A DNA stretch of 64,000 bases. Origin: Collinsella sp. (lineage in GTDB: Bacteria; Actinomycetota; Coriobacteriia; Coriobacteriales; Coriobacteriaceae). The notes beneath the pieces are model-generated. The model saw only the letters and a list, made by a program, of their open reading frames with translations, was not told where the DNA came from and ran no database searches. The position numbers and the translations under genes are program-made. The stretch lies in NCBI GenBank assembly GCA_019414245.1, contig DXMK01000015.1, forward strand, positions 107,283 through 171,282, given 5' to 3'. Shown here in pieces: positions 25,772-34,489 of this stretch; within the stretch, counting starts at the first letter, position 1, and each line of letters starts with the position of its first letter.

Positions 25772-27229
25772 CTAAATCAAACTGGTTAAGTATTTCAATA
25801 AAGATGTTTCCCAGTCAGGCATGCGAAAGCCGACCGAATCGAGCTTGGACAGGTCGAGCGCGGAGTGGACCGGACGCGGGGCGATGGGGCCCGCGGCGCT
25901 CGCGTAGTAGTCGGCGGTGCTGACGGGGACCACCTTGTCCCCGTTGCCGTTGGCGGCATCGAAGACGGCGCGTGCGATGTCCGCCCAGGACCTGACCGCG
26001 CCGGAGCCGGTGCAGTTGTAGGTGCCGTAGGGGGCGTGCGTCCCCAGCACGTGGAAGATGGCCTCGGCCATGTCGCGCGTGAAGGTCAGGCGGCCCAGCT
26101 GGTCGTCCACGACGGTGACCTTGTCAAGCTTGTCGTCCGGGTCGGCGACGCGGTCGGACAGGCCCTTCATCGTCTTGACGAAGTTGTGGCCATCGCCGAT
26201 GACCCAGGAGCTGCGCATGATGTAGTGGCGCGGGCAGCCGGCCACGGCGATGTCGCCGGCGGCCTTGGTCTGGCCGTAGACGGACAGCGGGCTGAGGGGC
26301 TCCTCCTCGGTATGGACCTCCGCCGTGCCGTCGAAGACGTAGTCGCTGGACACGTGAACCAGGGTGATACCGTGCCCGGCGCAGGTGCGGGCGAGCAGGG
26401 CCGGGCCGGTGGCGTTGGCCTTCCAGGCGGTCGCGCGGCCCTCGGGGGTCTCGGCTTTATCCACGGCCGTGTAGGCACCGCAGTTGATGACGGTGCCGTA
26501 GAGCGACCAGTCGTACTGTGCGTAGGCGCCCGGGTCGGACATGTCGAAGGTGTCGATGTCGCAGAAGTCGAAGTCCTTCGCCACGCCGCGCTCCTCCGCG
26601 AGCGCGCGCACGGCATGCCCCAGCTGCCCGTTGCAGCCGGTGACGAGGGTCCTCCTTGGCGCCATCGGGACGACGTCGGCGAGCATCGGGTGGTTGAGGT
26701 CGGCCTCGGAGACGGTGGCCTGGTCCAGCGGGATGGGCCACTCGATGGCGAGCTCCGGGTCGGCGAGGTTCACGAAGGTGTAGGTCCTCTTCAGCTCCAG
26801 CGACCAGTGGGCGTCCACCAGGTAGGTGTAGGCGGTGCCGTCCTCCAGGGCCTGGAAGGAGTTGCCCACGCCGCGCGGGACGTAGATGGCCTTGCTTGGG
26901 TCCAGGGTGCAGGTGAAGACTTTCCCGTAGGTGGCGCTGCCCTCGCGCAGGTCCACCCAGGCGCCGAAGACGCTGCCGCGGGCGACGGAGATGAACTTGT
27001 CCCAGGGCTCGGCGTGGATGCCGCGGGTGACGCCCCTCTTCTCGTTGTAGGAGACGTTGTTCTGGACGACGCGGAGGTCGGGGATGCCCAGGGCGGTCAT
27101 CTTGGCGCGCTGCCAGTTCTCCTTGAACCAGCCGCGCGAGTCGCCGTGCACGGCCAGGTCGACGACCTTGAGGCCCCCGATGCCGGTCTCGGTGACGGAG
27201 AGGTCCTTCTCGAATGCGATGTCTGCCAT
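25772..27229 (-). CDS. Fused dTDP-4-dehydrorhamnose 3,5-epimerase / reductase (RmlC-RmlD)
   Basis: Carries out the last two steps to dTDP-L-rhamnose. Seen: 485 residues. RmlC half, about 1-185: cupin with RGIHAEPWDK (catalytic His near 72) and VPRGVGNSFQ. RmlD half from about 192: Rossmann GCNGQLG at 198-204, NCGAYTAVDKAE, SSDYVFDG and YGQTKAAGD (Tyr/Lys pair). Both sets look intact. AGGAG lies upstream of ATG 27229. Very GC-rich compared with the membrane protein gene that follows. It is the third gene of an rmlA-rmlB-rmlCD group. Confidence 0.93.
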   Translation of the reverse strand: MADIAFEKDLSVTETGIGGLKVVDLAVHGDSRGWFKENWQRAKMTALGIPDLRVVQNNVSYNEKRGVTRGIHAEPWDKFISVARGSVFGAWVDLREGSATYGKVFTCTLDPSKAIYVPRGVGNSFQALEDGTAYTYLVDAHWSLELKRTYTFVNLADPELAIEWPIPLDQATVSEADLNHPMLADVVPMAPRRTLVTGCNGQLGHAVRALAEERGVAKDFDFCDIDTFDMSDPGAYAQYDWSLYGTVINCGAYTAVDKAETPEGRATAWKANATGPALLARTCAGHGITLVHVSSDYVFDGTAEVHTEEEPLSPLSVYGQTKAAGDIAVAGCPRHYIMRSSWVIGDGHNFVKTMKGLSDRVADPDDKLDKVTVVDDQLGRLTFTRDMAEAIFHVLGTHAPYGTYNCTGSGAVRSWADIARAVFDAANGNGDKVVPVSTADYYASAAGPIAPRPVHSALDLSKLDSVGFRMPDWETSLLKYLTSLI

Positions 27230-27265
27230 GTGGGAAAAGCTCCTATCGAAGAGGTTGGGTAACCG

Positions 27266-27326
27266 GGGGCGCCCGCGCGGGGACGCAGGATCATCCCCAT
27301 GCCCTGCGGCCCCGCGCGGGCGCCCC
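27266..27326 (-). other. Very stable GC hairpin between rmlB and rmlCD
   Basis: 17-bp perfect inverted repeat (27266-27282 with 27310-27326), and inside it a further CGCAGG/CCTGCG pair. There is no U-run, so it is not a normal terminator; it may protect or process the transcript, or limit rmlCD expression. Confidence 0.8.
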
Positions 27327-27352
27327 GCGGTGCGGTCCGCCGGGATGCGGTC

Positions 27353-28375
27353 TTACTGGCCCTGGGCCCTGTACCTGGCCTCGGTGGCCTCCTTGGCCGG
27401 GCGCCACCAGGACTCGTTGGCCACGTACCAGTCGATCGTTTGCTTGAGCCCCTCGGCGAAGTCGGTGTGGGCCGGCCTCCAGCCCAGCTCGCGCTGCAGC
27501 TTCGTGCTGTCGATGGCGTAGCGGCGGTCGTGGCCGGGGCGGTCGGCGACCCAGTCGAAGTCCTCGGGGTCGCGGCCCATGGCCTCCAGGATCATGCGCA
27601 GCACGGTGATGTTGTTCTTCTCGCCGTCGGCGCCGATGAGGTAGGTCTCCCCCATGCGGCCCTTGGTGAGGATGTCCCACACCGCGGAGCTGTGGTCCTC
27701 GGTGTGGATCCAGTCGCGGACGTTCTCGCCCTTCCCGTAGAGCTTGGGGCGCACGCCGTCGACGATGTTGGTGATCTGCCTGGGGATGAACTTCTCCACG
27801 TGCTGGTAGGGGCCGTAGTTGTTGGAGCAGTTGGAGATCGTGGTGCGAAGCCCGTAGGTGCGGGTCCAGGCGCGCACGAGCATGTCGGAGGACGCCTTGG
27901 TCGAGCTGTACGGGGAGCTCGGGTGGTAGGGCGTCTCCTCGGTGAACTTGGCGGGGTCGTCGAGCGCAAGGTCGCCGTAGACCTCGTCGGTGGAGACGTG
28001 GTGGTAGCGGACGCCGTGCTTGCGGACGGCCTCCAGCAGGCGGAAGGTGCCCTCGACGTTGGTGCGGAGGAACGGCTCGGGGTCGGCGATGGAGTTGTCG
28101 TTGTGGCTCTCGGCGGCGTAGTGGACGATCGCGTCGTGGCCGGGGACGATGCGGTCCAGCAGCCCGGCGTCGCAGATGTCGCCCACGACGAGCTCCACGC
28201 GGTCGGAGGGCAGCCCGGCGATGTTCTCGGGGTTGCCGGCGTAGGTCAGCTTGTCCAGGACGGTGACGTGGACGCCCGGGTGGTTCTTCACCACGTAGTG
28301 CACGAAGTTGCTTCCGATGAAGCCGCAGCCGCCCGTGACGATGATGTTCCTGGGCTCGAAGAGCTCTTCAGACAT
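27353..28375 (-). CDS. rfbB: dTDP-glucose 4,6-dehydratase
   Basis: Second step of dTDP-rhamnose synthesis; an NAD-containing extended SDR. Seen: 340 residues, GGCGFIG at 15-21, HYAAESHNDNS, STDEVYGDL and YSSTKASSD carrying the catalytic Tyr and Lys, and a C-terminal RPGHDRRYAID block specific to the family. GGGAGA precedes ATG 28375. It lies 24 bases after rfbA. G+C is 42 of 60 bases at 27541-27600 by count. Confidence 0.96.
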   Translation of the reverse strand: MSEELFEPRNIIVTGGCGFIGSNFVHYVVKNHPGVHVTVLDKLTYAGNPENIAGLPSDRVELVVGDICDAGLLDRIVPGHDAIVHYAAESHNDNSIADPEPFLRTNVEGTFRLLEAVRKHGVRYHHVSTDEVYGDLALDDPAKFTEETPYHPSSPYSSTKASSDMLVRAWTRTYGLRTTISNCSNNYGPYQHVEKFIPRQITNIVDGVRPKLYGKGENVRDWIHTEDHSSAVWDILTKGRMGETYLIGADGEKNNITVLRMILEAMGRDPEDFDWVADRPGHDRRYAIDSTKLQRELGWRPAHTDFAEGLKQTIDWYVANESWWRPAKEATEARYRAQGQ

Positions 28376-28399
28376 GTTTCTATCTCCCGTTGGATCGGA

Positions 28400-29299
28400 T
28401 TAGTACTCGCGCGGGCTGTTGACGATTTCGCCGGCGGCGACCTTCTTCAGGTGCCGCCCGTAGACCGACTTGCCGTAGGCCTTCGCGGCCTCCTTGAGCC
28501 CCTCGGTCGTGATCCACCCGTTCTCCCAGGCGATCTCCTCGGGCACGGACACGGGCAGGTCCTGGGAGTGCTCCACGGCGCGGACGAACTCCGCGGCCTC
28601 GTGGAGGCTCTCCATGGTGCCGGTGTCCAGCCACGCGTAGCCGCGGCCGAGGGTCACCACGGAGAGCGTCCCCTCCTCCAGGTACATCCGGTTGAGGTCG
28701 GTGATCTCAAGCTCGCCGCGTGCGGAGGGCCTCACCTCGTGGGCCTTGGCGGCGACATCGCCAGGGTAGAAGTACAGTCCGGTGACGGCGTAGGAGCTCT
28801 TGGGCTCGGCGGGCTTCTCCTCGATGGATACGACCCTGCCCTGCGCATCGAACTCCACGACGCCGAAGCGCTCGGGGTCGTCCACGTGGTAGCCGAACAC
28901 CGTGGCCCTACCGGACTCTGCGTTCTGCACGGCGCGCGTCAGGTGGCGCGACAGGCCGTTGCCGTAGAAGATGTTGTCGCCCAGCACCAGGGCGCACGGC
29001 TCGCCGGCGATAAAGTCCTCGCCGATCGTGAAGGCCTGCGCCAGGCCGTCGGGGCTCGGCTGCTCTGCATAGGAGAGGTTCACGCCGTAGCGCGAGCCGT
29101 CCCCGAGCAGGCGCTCGAAGTTGGGGAGGTCCGTCGGCGTCGAGATAATGAGGATGTCACGGATGCCCGCCAGCATGAGGGTGGACAGCGGGTAGTAGAT
29201 CATGGGCTTGTCGTAGACCGGCAGCAGCTGCTTGGAGGTCACGAGTGTGAGCGGGTACAGGCGGGTGCCGGACCCGCCGGCGAGGATGATGCCTTTCAT
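28400..29299 (-). CDS. rfbA: Glucose-1-phosphate thymidylyltransferase
   Basis: Makes dTDP-glucose from glucose-1-phosphate and dTTP, the first step of rhamnose donor synthesis; usually feedback-inhibited by dTDP-rhamnose (known). Seen: 299 residues, GGSGTRLYPLT at 9-19, KQLLPVYDKPMIYYPLS, GDNIFYG and EKP near 150. Full length. AGAGG precedes ATG 29299, three bases after the DUF2304 stop, so the rml group is probably in one transcript with the two genes upstream. Confidence 0.96.
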   Translation of the reverse strand: MKGIILAGGSGTRLYPLTLVTSKQLLPVYDKPMIYYPLSTLMLAGIRDILIISTPTDLPNFERLLGDGSRYGVNLSYAEQPSPDGLAQAFTIGEDFIAGEPCALVLGDNIFYGNGLSRHLTRAVQNAESGRATVFGYHVDDPERFGVVEFDAQGRVVSIEEKPAEPKSSYAVTGLYFYPGDVAAKAHEVRPSARGELEITDLNRMYLEEGTLSVVTLGRGYAWLDTGTMESLHEAAEFVRAVEHSQDLPVSVPEEIAWENGWITTEGLKEAAKAYGKSVYGRHLKKVAAGEIVNSPREY

Positions 29300-29302
29300 G
29301 AA

Positions 29303-29668
29303 TTAGCCTCTTTTCGCATGTCGCTCGTCATTTTGATGGCGCTCAAGCTTTTCGATCGCCAACTGCTGGGTAAGCTCGCGAAGCTTCGTATCGAGCTGAG
29401 AAAGACGAACGCTCAACCTAAAGCAAACAATAAGCAAAATGAAGATGAAGAATAGAAACACGAAGTTCGAAGGCGACATGGTGCCAACGAGATTCGAAAG
29501 CCAGAAAAACACCTGAGGAAAAATACTGGCAAGCAGCAGCAGGGCCGAAAAGCAAAACCAGAACAGAGAATCCTCAAGACGCATCTTGGAATCACGAATC
29601 TTAACGGTCATATAACCAAACGTGAGCAAGGACGCCGCAAACAGCGTAATACGAAGCGGCAGCGTCAT
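29303..29668 (-). CDS. DUF2304 small membrane protein
   Basis: 121 residues with three hydrophobic helices and a charged, coiled-coil-like C-terminus (about 90-121). The family is regularly found beside polyprenyl-phosphate GT2 enzymes (established gene-neighbour pattern); its role may be to anchor or assist the transferase. Here it overlaps the preceding GT2 gene by four bases (ATGA), supporting a partnership. GGAGG lies upstream of ATG 29668. Confidence 0.85.
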   Translation of the reverse strand: MTLPLRITLFAASLLTFGYMTVKIRDSKMRLEDSLFWFCFSALLLLASIFPQVFFWLSNLVGTMSPSNFVFLFFIFILLIVCFRLSVRLSQLDTKLRELTQQLAIEKLERHQNDERHAKRG

Positions 29669-30366
29669 GCAGCATCGCCCTCCAAGCTTTTACGGAAGAA
29701 CTGGATAAACAGAATAGATAAAGTCATGCGAAGCATATACTTGGCGGACGACTTCCAGTTAAAGTAGCTCTCCCCCGCCTCGCGCTCGGCCATCTGAACC
29801 GGCACCTCGACAACTTTGGCATGGGCGGCACGAATAAGGTATGAAACAGTATCGGGCTCGGGACCCATGTTGAGCCCAAGTGCGAGAAGCTTAATCATGC
29901 GCTTGTTAAAAGCACGCATACCCGACGTGGGGTCGTGAATAACCTGACCAGTCGTGAGCTTAATGGCACCCTGGATGATATTGCTACCAAACATGCGCAG
30001 CGAGCCGCCCTTAGACTGATCGACGAATCGCGAACCGATCGCGATATCACATGTCTGGAGCGCTTGCACAAGATCATGGATATACTGCGGCAAATGCTGG
30101 CCATCAGCATCAAACTGAATAGCGCAATCATAACCATGACGATAAGCGTATTTAATGCCCGCCTGAAATGCGCCGGCAAGTCCAAGGTTGCAGGGCAGAT
30201 CCAAAAACGGATAACCATTTTCACGGCAAATTTGAACAGTTCCATCGCTGGAGCCATCATTAACGACCAAGTAATCAGCATCGGGAACAAAAGCGGTCAG
30301 TCTGCTGACCGTAGACCCAAGGGATTCCTCTTCGTTATATGCTGGAATAATAATCAGTGTCTTCAA
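29665..30366 (-). CDS. GT2 glycosyltransferase, polyprenyl-phosphate type
   Basis: 233 residues. Seen: IIPAYNEEESLG near the start, VNDGSSDGT, DADGQH as the metal-binding block, a GSRFVD motif and DPTSGMRAF. No C-terminal membrane helices, unlike the gene at 17543; the adjacent DUF2304 protein may supply the membrane link. The start codon appears to be TTG at 30366 with GGAAG six bases upstream; no ATG fits ahead of the first strand. Predicted to load a sugar onto undecaprenyl phosphate. Confidence 0.88.
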   Translation of the reverse strand: MKTLIIIPAYNEEESLGSTVSRLTAFVPDADYLVVNDGSSDGTVQICRENGYPFLDLPCNLGLAGAFQAGIKYAYRHGYDCAIQFDADGQHLPQYIHDLVQALQTCDIAIGSRFVDQSKGGSLRMFGSNIIQGAIKLTTGQVIHDPTSGMRAFNKRMIKLLALGLNMGPEPDTVSYLIRAAHAKVVEVPVQMAEREAGESYFNWKSSAKYMLRMTLSILFIQFFRKSLEGDAA

Positions 30367-30518
30367 AGCTCACTTCCGAAACAACGTGGACCTATCAAAT
30401 ATAATACCGAAGCACGGGGCTTTAGACCTTACTACTCGCCAATCCTGCCTAAAACAGCGCATCAATCGGTGTTTGGATAAAAATGTACTCGCAACTTCAG
30501 GGTTACGACCTCGGCAGT

Positions 30519-31571
30519 TTACCAAGATATATCCTTGCCGATCGCTTTCCTGAACAATCGATATGCGGATAGAGCGGGCTTAAAAAGTCCAAGTTTAACG
30601 AAAGTGGACGCAAGCGAAGCCTTTAAGAAGATTCCGCCATTCTTGCAGCCATAGCATATTGACAGATAGCGAGAAGTGCGCCAATAAGGAAATTCACGAT
30701 CAGCCGCCGCAATTAAAGCGTCAATCTCATTGCCTACGTTCGATATACAAGATCCCAACAATCGAAAAGACATCGATACAACAATGTGTGCAAAAGCAAC
30801 CGCATCAAATGCATCAAGCATCTCAATAGAACGGCAATCTTTGTAACAAGAGCGAATTTCAGCCATTGCCACAATTGCGTCTTTGAGTTGCCCCGGATTT
30901 ATCGAATTAATGGTCGAGTCACCGTGAACTCTGTACTCGACCAAGGCCTCTGGAAGATAGGAAATTAGGCCATCACTCCGTAAGAGCGCGAGAAGCAGTA
31001 AAGACAAGTCGTCAAGCATCACCGGAGCAACAGAGAGTCTATGGCTATGCTTTAGAAGCGAAGCTTTATATATCTTATTCCATGGAGCGGGATTAATTTG
31101 AAGCAATCTACCCGGATCTTTGTTTAGCGAAAAAGATCCCAAAGGCTTGCAAAACTCAGCAGACATCAATTTACCGGTACCAACATCAATGCGATTAAAT
31201 CCACATACCGCCAAATCACAATTAATGGAAGAGGCAAATTCATACATCTTGTCAATAAATCCTGGCACAGCAACGTCATCACTATCTAGAAACATAATGT
31301 AGTCGCCCTCGGCCTTTTGAATGCCAGACAAACGAGCCAGCCAGGCGCCGGAGTTTTTTTGATTGACAACAATAACTTCAGGATAGCGCAAGCGATACGA
31401 ATCCAATATATCTGCCGTCTTATCTTTAGAGCCGTCATTCACGCAAATTATCTCCAGCCTCTGAAAACCCTGACTTAGAAGAGAGTCTAAGCAGGATTCA
31501 ATTGTGAGCTCGGCGTTATAGCAAGGTACAACAATGCTGACAAGCGGATAATTAGTGTGACGAATCGACAC
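30519..31571 (-). CDS. GT2 family glycosyltransferase
   Basis: 350 residues, soluble GT-A fold: VSIVVPCYNAE, VNDGSKDKT and DSDD as the metal site, a C-terminal helical region of about 120 residues. Start is GTG 31571 with AAGGAG ahead. Donor and acceptor unknown. Transcribed away from the LicD gene at 31667 across a palindromic intergenic region. Confidence 0.85.
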   Translation of the reverse strand: MSIRHTNYPLVSIVVPCYNAELTIESCLDSLLSQGFQRLEIICVNDGSKDKTADILDSYRLRYPEVIVVNQKNSGAWLARLSGIQKAEGDYIMFLDSDDVAVPGFIDKMYEFASSINCDLAVCGFNRIDVGTGKLMSAEFCKPLGSFSLNKDPGRLLQINPAPWNKIYKASLLKHSHRLSVAPVMLDDLSLLLLALLRSDGLISYLPEALVEYRVHGDSTINSINPGQLKDAIVAMAEIRSCYKDCRSIEMLDAFDAVAFAHIVVSMSFRLLGSCISNVGNEIDALIAAADREFPYWRTSRYLSICYGCKNGGIFLKASLASTFVKLGLFKPALSAYRLFRKAIGKDISW

Positions 31572-31609
31572 GGTGCTCCTTAGTTAAGAGATTATTCAAG
31601 TAGATTAAG

Positions 31610-31652
31610 CTCTATAGTAGTTTTTACTATAGAGTTCTGATTCGAAATCAGA
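31610..31652. promoter_or_regulatory. Paired palindromes between divergent GT2 and LicD genes
   Basis: Two inverted repeats: CTCTATAGT/ACTATAGAG (31610-31618 and 31626-31634) and TCTGATT/AATCAGA (31636-31652). The first contains TATAG on both strands, so it could hold overlapping -10 elements of both genes; the second lies in the LicD leader. Possible operator. Confidence 0.5.
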
Positions 31653-31666
31653 CAAAAGAGGATTAA

Positions 31667-32503
31667 ATGCAATTTACGCCAAAGCAGCTAACACAACTCA
31701 AGAACATCGAGCTCGAGATGCTCGATGAGCTTGTCCGCATTTGCGACGCAAACGGAATCAACTACTTTCTCTCGGGTGGAACTTGTTTGGGTGCCGCACG
31801 CCATAAAGGCTTTATTCCTTGGGATGACGACATAGATGTCGGCATGCTCAGAGAAGACTACGACCGTTTTGCAAAAGTATGCAAAACGGAGCTTCGCAAT
31901 AGCTTTGTGTTCCAGGACATGGGCACTGAACCCAGCTGTGGCCTTGTTTTTGGCAAGATTCGCAAAAATGGAACGGTATACTCAGAGATTTACTCTTCGC
32001 ATATCGCAATGTCGCAGGGCGTATGGATTGATATTTTCCCATATGACCGAGTTTCAAACGATCCGTCAGAACGCGTCAAGCAATATCGTAAGGTTTCGCT
32101 CCTTAAGAACCTTTATATCGTCAAGTGCGGATATAAGTTTCCACAAAATAAGAGCGAAATACAAAAAGCCGCCTATTATGTAGCAAAGGCAATCTGCCTT
32201 TTCATTCCCCGAAACTGGATAATCAGTAAAATTGACAAGGCAATGCGCACTTACAATCAAGATGAATCATGCCGTTATGCGATGCCTTTTGGCGGCGCTT
32301 ACAGTATTGAGGTAGAAACCGAAGAACTTGCGAGGCTGCAAGCCCTTACACCTATTGAATTTGAGGGTAAGCAATACAAGACGTTTGCCGACTGGGATGG
32401 CTATTTAACAAAACATTACGGCGATTATATGCAGCTCCCGCCCAAAGAAAAGCGTCGAGCGGGAGTACACTACGTTAAAGAACTTAAATTGCCTCAGGAT
32501 TAA
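31667..32503 (+). CDS. LicD-family phosphotransferase
   Basis: 278 residues, compact LicD: YFLSGGTCLGAARHKGFIPW then DDDIDVGM as the acidic site, DIFPYD, and a C-terminal LPPKEKRRAGVH block. It lacks the coiled N-terminus of the LicD protein at 20378. AGAGGA precedes ATG 31667. It is the only plus-strand gene in this part of the locus, and its stop TAA shares TTAA with the stop of the convergent GT2 gene. It is more likely to have come in as a single gene than with its neighbours (inference). Confidence 0.88.
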   Translation: MQFTPKQLTQLKNIELEMLDELVRICDANGINYFLSGGTCLGAARHKGFIPWDDDIDVGMLREDYDRFAKVCKTELRNSFVFQDMGTEPSCGLVFGKIRKNGTVYSEIYSSHIAMSQGVWIDIFPYDRVSNDPSERVKQYRKVSLLKNLYIVKCGYKFPQNKSEIQKAAYYVAKAICLFIPRNWIISKIDKAMRTYNQDESCRYAMPFGGAYSIEVETEELARLQALTPIEFEGKQYKTFADWDGYLTKHYGDYMQLPPKEKRRAGVHYVKELKLPQD

Positions 32504-33453
32504 TATATGTTTAAAAGCATCTTGCCCTTAAACATGAGATTTTCAAGTGGAAATGGCTGTGAAAACGCAGGGTCAAACATCATACCCAAACGCCTTGCGA
32601 AACTACGTTGCCCACTAACAAAACGATGCACAAGCTCCCTGTCCTCATCGTTCATACTTTCGGCATAGCCATCGAGCAGCAGGGCTGCAGCATGAGTAAG
32701 GTCGTGTTTGGAAGGCTCCAACAATGAGCTAACAATGCGCTTAACGCGATGGACGCTTAAACTGTTTAATCCACGCTCGCCAACCTGATTTTGACCAGAA
32801 ATGCGACGCTTAATATAGGCATGATTAAGATCGGGAACTTGAGCATTTAGCGATCGGGCGACCAAGTGAACCCATCCATCATGGATGCGAGGCCAATCTC
32901 GAGGTGCATATTGCTGAAGTACGGCCGCAAAAGACGAATTAAATACCATCGTGCAGCCAGAAGCCCAATTTACAGTCAACAGCAAGGCAAACGAATCGGC
33001 ATAGGGACCAAAGGCTTCATACTCTCTTGATCCGCCATTAAGCTGTTCGTCGACATTGCATACGTCGCTGTAATAAAGATGCGGACCTTCACCAGCCGCC
33101 GCAACAGCCTCAATAGCCCTGTACAGCTTATTAGGCATCCAATAGTCGTCTTGGTCAGAAAATGCAAAGAAGTCATAGGCCATGGGATCACTGCCGTAAA
33201 GCATGTCCATAAAGTTTCTAGCAAGGCCCTTGTTCTTCTCATTAACAGCAAACAGAACATTTGGCATACGCTGAGCATAGCCAGAGCAAATCTGAGGAGT
33301 TGCGTCGCTCGAGCCGTCATCCGAGATAAGCAACGTAACGTTTACACCCTCCTGAGCAAGGATACTATCGATCTGTTCAGCAACATATTTCTCGCCGTTA
33401 TATGTAGCCATCATCACAAGGACGGATGGTTTCTGCGCTATCACGTTAGTCAT
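32500..33453 (-). CDS. GT2 glycosyltransferase, rhamnosyltransferase-like
   Basis: 317 residues. Seen: VMMATYNGEKYVAEQIDSI, SDDGSSD, FSDQDDYW as metal site, and a WASGCTMVFN acceptor-region block; these fit the rhamnosyl/galactosyl GT2 group of O-antigen loci. ATG 33453 has GGAG five bases upstream and overlaps the SDR gene by eight bases. With dTDP-rhamnose made nearby, rhamnose is a plausible donor. Confidence 0.85.
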   Translation of the reverse strand: MTNVIAQKPSVLVMMATYNGEKYVAEQIDSILAQEGVNVTLLISDDGSSDATPQICSGYAQRMPNVLFAVNEKNKGLARNFMDMLYGSDPMAYDFFAFSDQDDYWMPNKLYRAIEAVAAAGEGPHLYYSDVCNVDEQLNGGSREYEAFGPYADSFALLLTVNWASGCTMVFNSSFAAVLQQYAPRDWPRIHDGWVHLVARSLNAQVPDLNHAYIKRRISGQNQVGERGLNSLSVHRVKRIVSSLLEPSKHDLTHAAALLLDGYAESMNDEDRELVHRFVSGQRSFARRLGMMFDPAFSQPFPLENLMFKGKMLLNIY

Positions 33454-34489
33454 GAACGCTCCAGCAATCAATCATGGCACGGTACATATCAGAAAGCGAA
33501 TCGTTGGGCTCCCAGCCCAACGCCTTGAGCTTAGATGAATCGAGCATGAGGTCAGAGGCCTTCCTGAACGTCGCCTCGCGCTCGGGGTCAAACTCTCTGC
33601 GGACCTGTGTACCCTCAGCGCCAAACTGGTCAAGAACCAACTGCGCCATTTCCCTAATGCTGCAATACGCATCCTCGTTAACTGCGTTATACGCTTCTCC
33701 CGATTGACCATTAACCAGTGCAATCAAAATAGCGCGCACAGAATCGTCGACTGAAAGGTAGCCGTTGCGCTTAAGGCCATCACTCAACAAGACGATGTCC
33801 TTGCCGTCAATGGCATGACGACCGAAATCGGCAAACACTCGCATGTCGTCGGGATGGACACCCTCGCCAAACGTCTGAGCCAAACGCATAACAACCGAAG
33901 GGACACCGTGCTCAGTGGCATACGAAGCACACAGGCACTCGACAAGACGTTTTGCCTCGGGATAGCTGTTACGAACGACCATGGGGTCCAGTTTACCAAG
34001 GTTATCCTCAGTAGCCACACCTTCGACCTCGCCGTAAACCTCCATAGTAGAGAGGAACAGAACCTTCTTCGCATCTACAGAGTAAGCGTACCTCAGTACA
34101 GCCTCCCCGCCATGAACAATCTGCATAATCGTCGTGGCGGGAGTCTCGAGGAAGCTCTTGCTTGATGTTCCGCAGGCAGCATGGACTACATAATCCACGC
34201 GCTCGGAACCCGCAAGCTCATCGCCAAGCGACCACTCCAGAACTGAAACGTCATTTCGGTCGCCAAACAGAGCCTGCGCTTTTTTAATATTTCGAACGGG
34301 CAGAACCACGCTGATGCCGGCATCAACGCAATCGTTTCTAGAGAGCAGAGTCCTCACGATCTGAGAGCCTATGAGACCCGTTGATCCTGTCACCAAAACG
34401 GTCTTACCGTCCAACTCGGCCCAGGGCAGATTGGCCTGAGTGGCAATCTGCGCAGCACGGTCAAACAAAAATTTATCTACAGCGGCCAT
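33446..34489 (-). CDS. SDR-family NAD-dependent epimerase/dehydratase/reductase
   Basis: 347 residues. Seen: GSTGLIG at 35-41, a STMEVYGEV strand and SYPEAK carrying the Tyr/Lys pair, RLAQTFG and a GYLSVDD block. Overlaps the cytidylyltransferase gene by 13 bases, so the two are coupled and likely act in one path. A cytidylyltransferase with a reductase is the arrangement that makes CDP-alditols (TarI/TarJ, and the arabinitol/mannitol pairs of pneumococcal capsules, known). Here the reductase is an SDR rather than a TarJ-type medium-chain dehydrogenase. Substrate unknown. Confidence 0.83.
   Translation of the reverse strand: MAAVDKFLFDRAAQIATQANLPWAELDGKTVLVTGSTGLIGSQIVRTLLSRNDCVDAGISVVLPVRNIKKAQALFGDRNDVSVLEWSLGDELAGSERVDYVVHAACGTSSKSFLETPATTIMQIVHGGEAVLRYAYSVDAKKVLFLSTMEVYGEVEGVATEDNLGKLDPMVVRNSYPEAKRLVECLCASYATEHGVPSVVMRLAQTFGEGVHPDDMRVFADFGRHAIDGKDIVLLSDGLKRNGYLSVDDSVRAILIALVNGQSGEAYNAVNEDAYCSIREMAQLVLDQFGAEGTQVRREFDPEREATFRKASDLMLDSSKLKALGWEPNDSLSDMYRAMIDCWSVHD

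Noticed and set aside
27299..29455. 718-codon open frame on the plus strand
   Set aside because: Antisense of rfbB and rfbA; long only because of high GC, repetitive Val/Gly/His translation.
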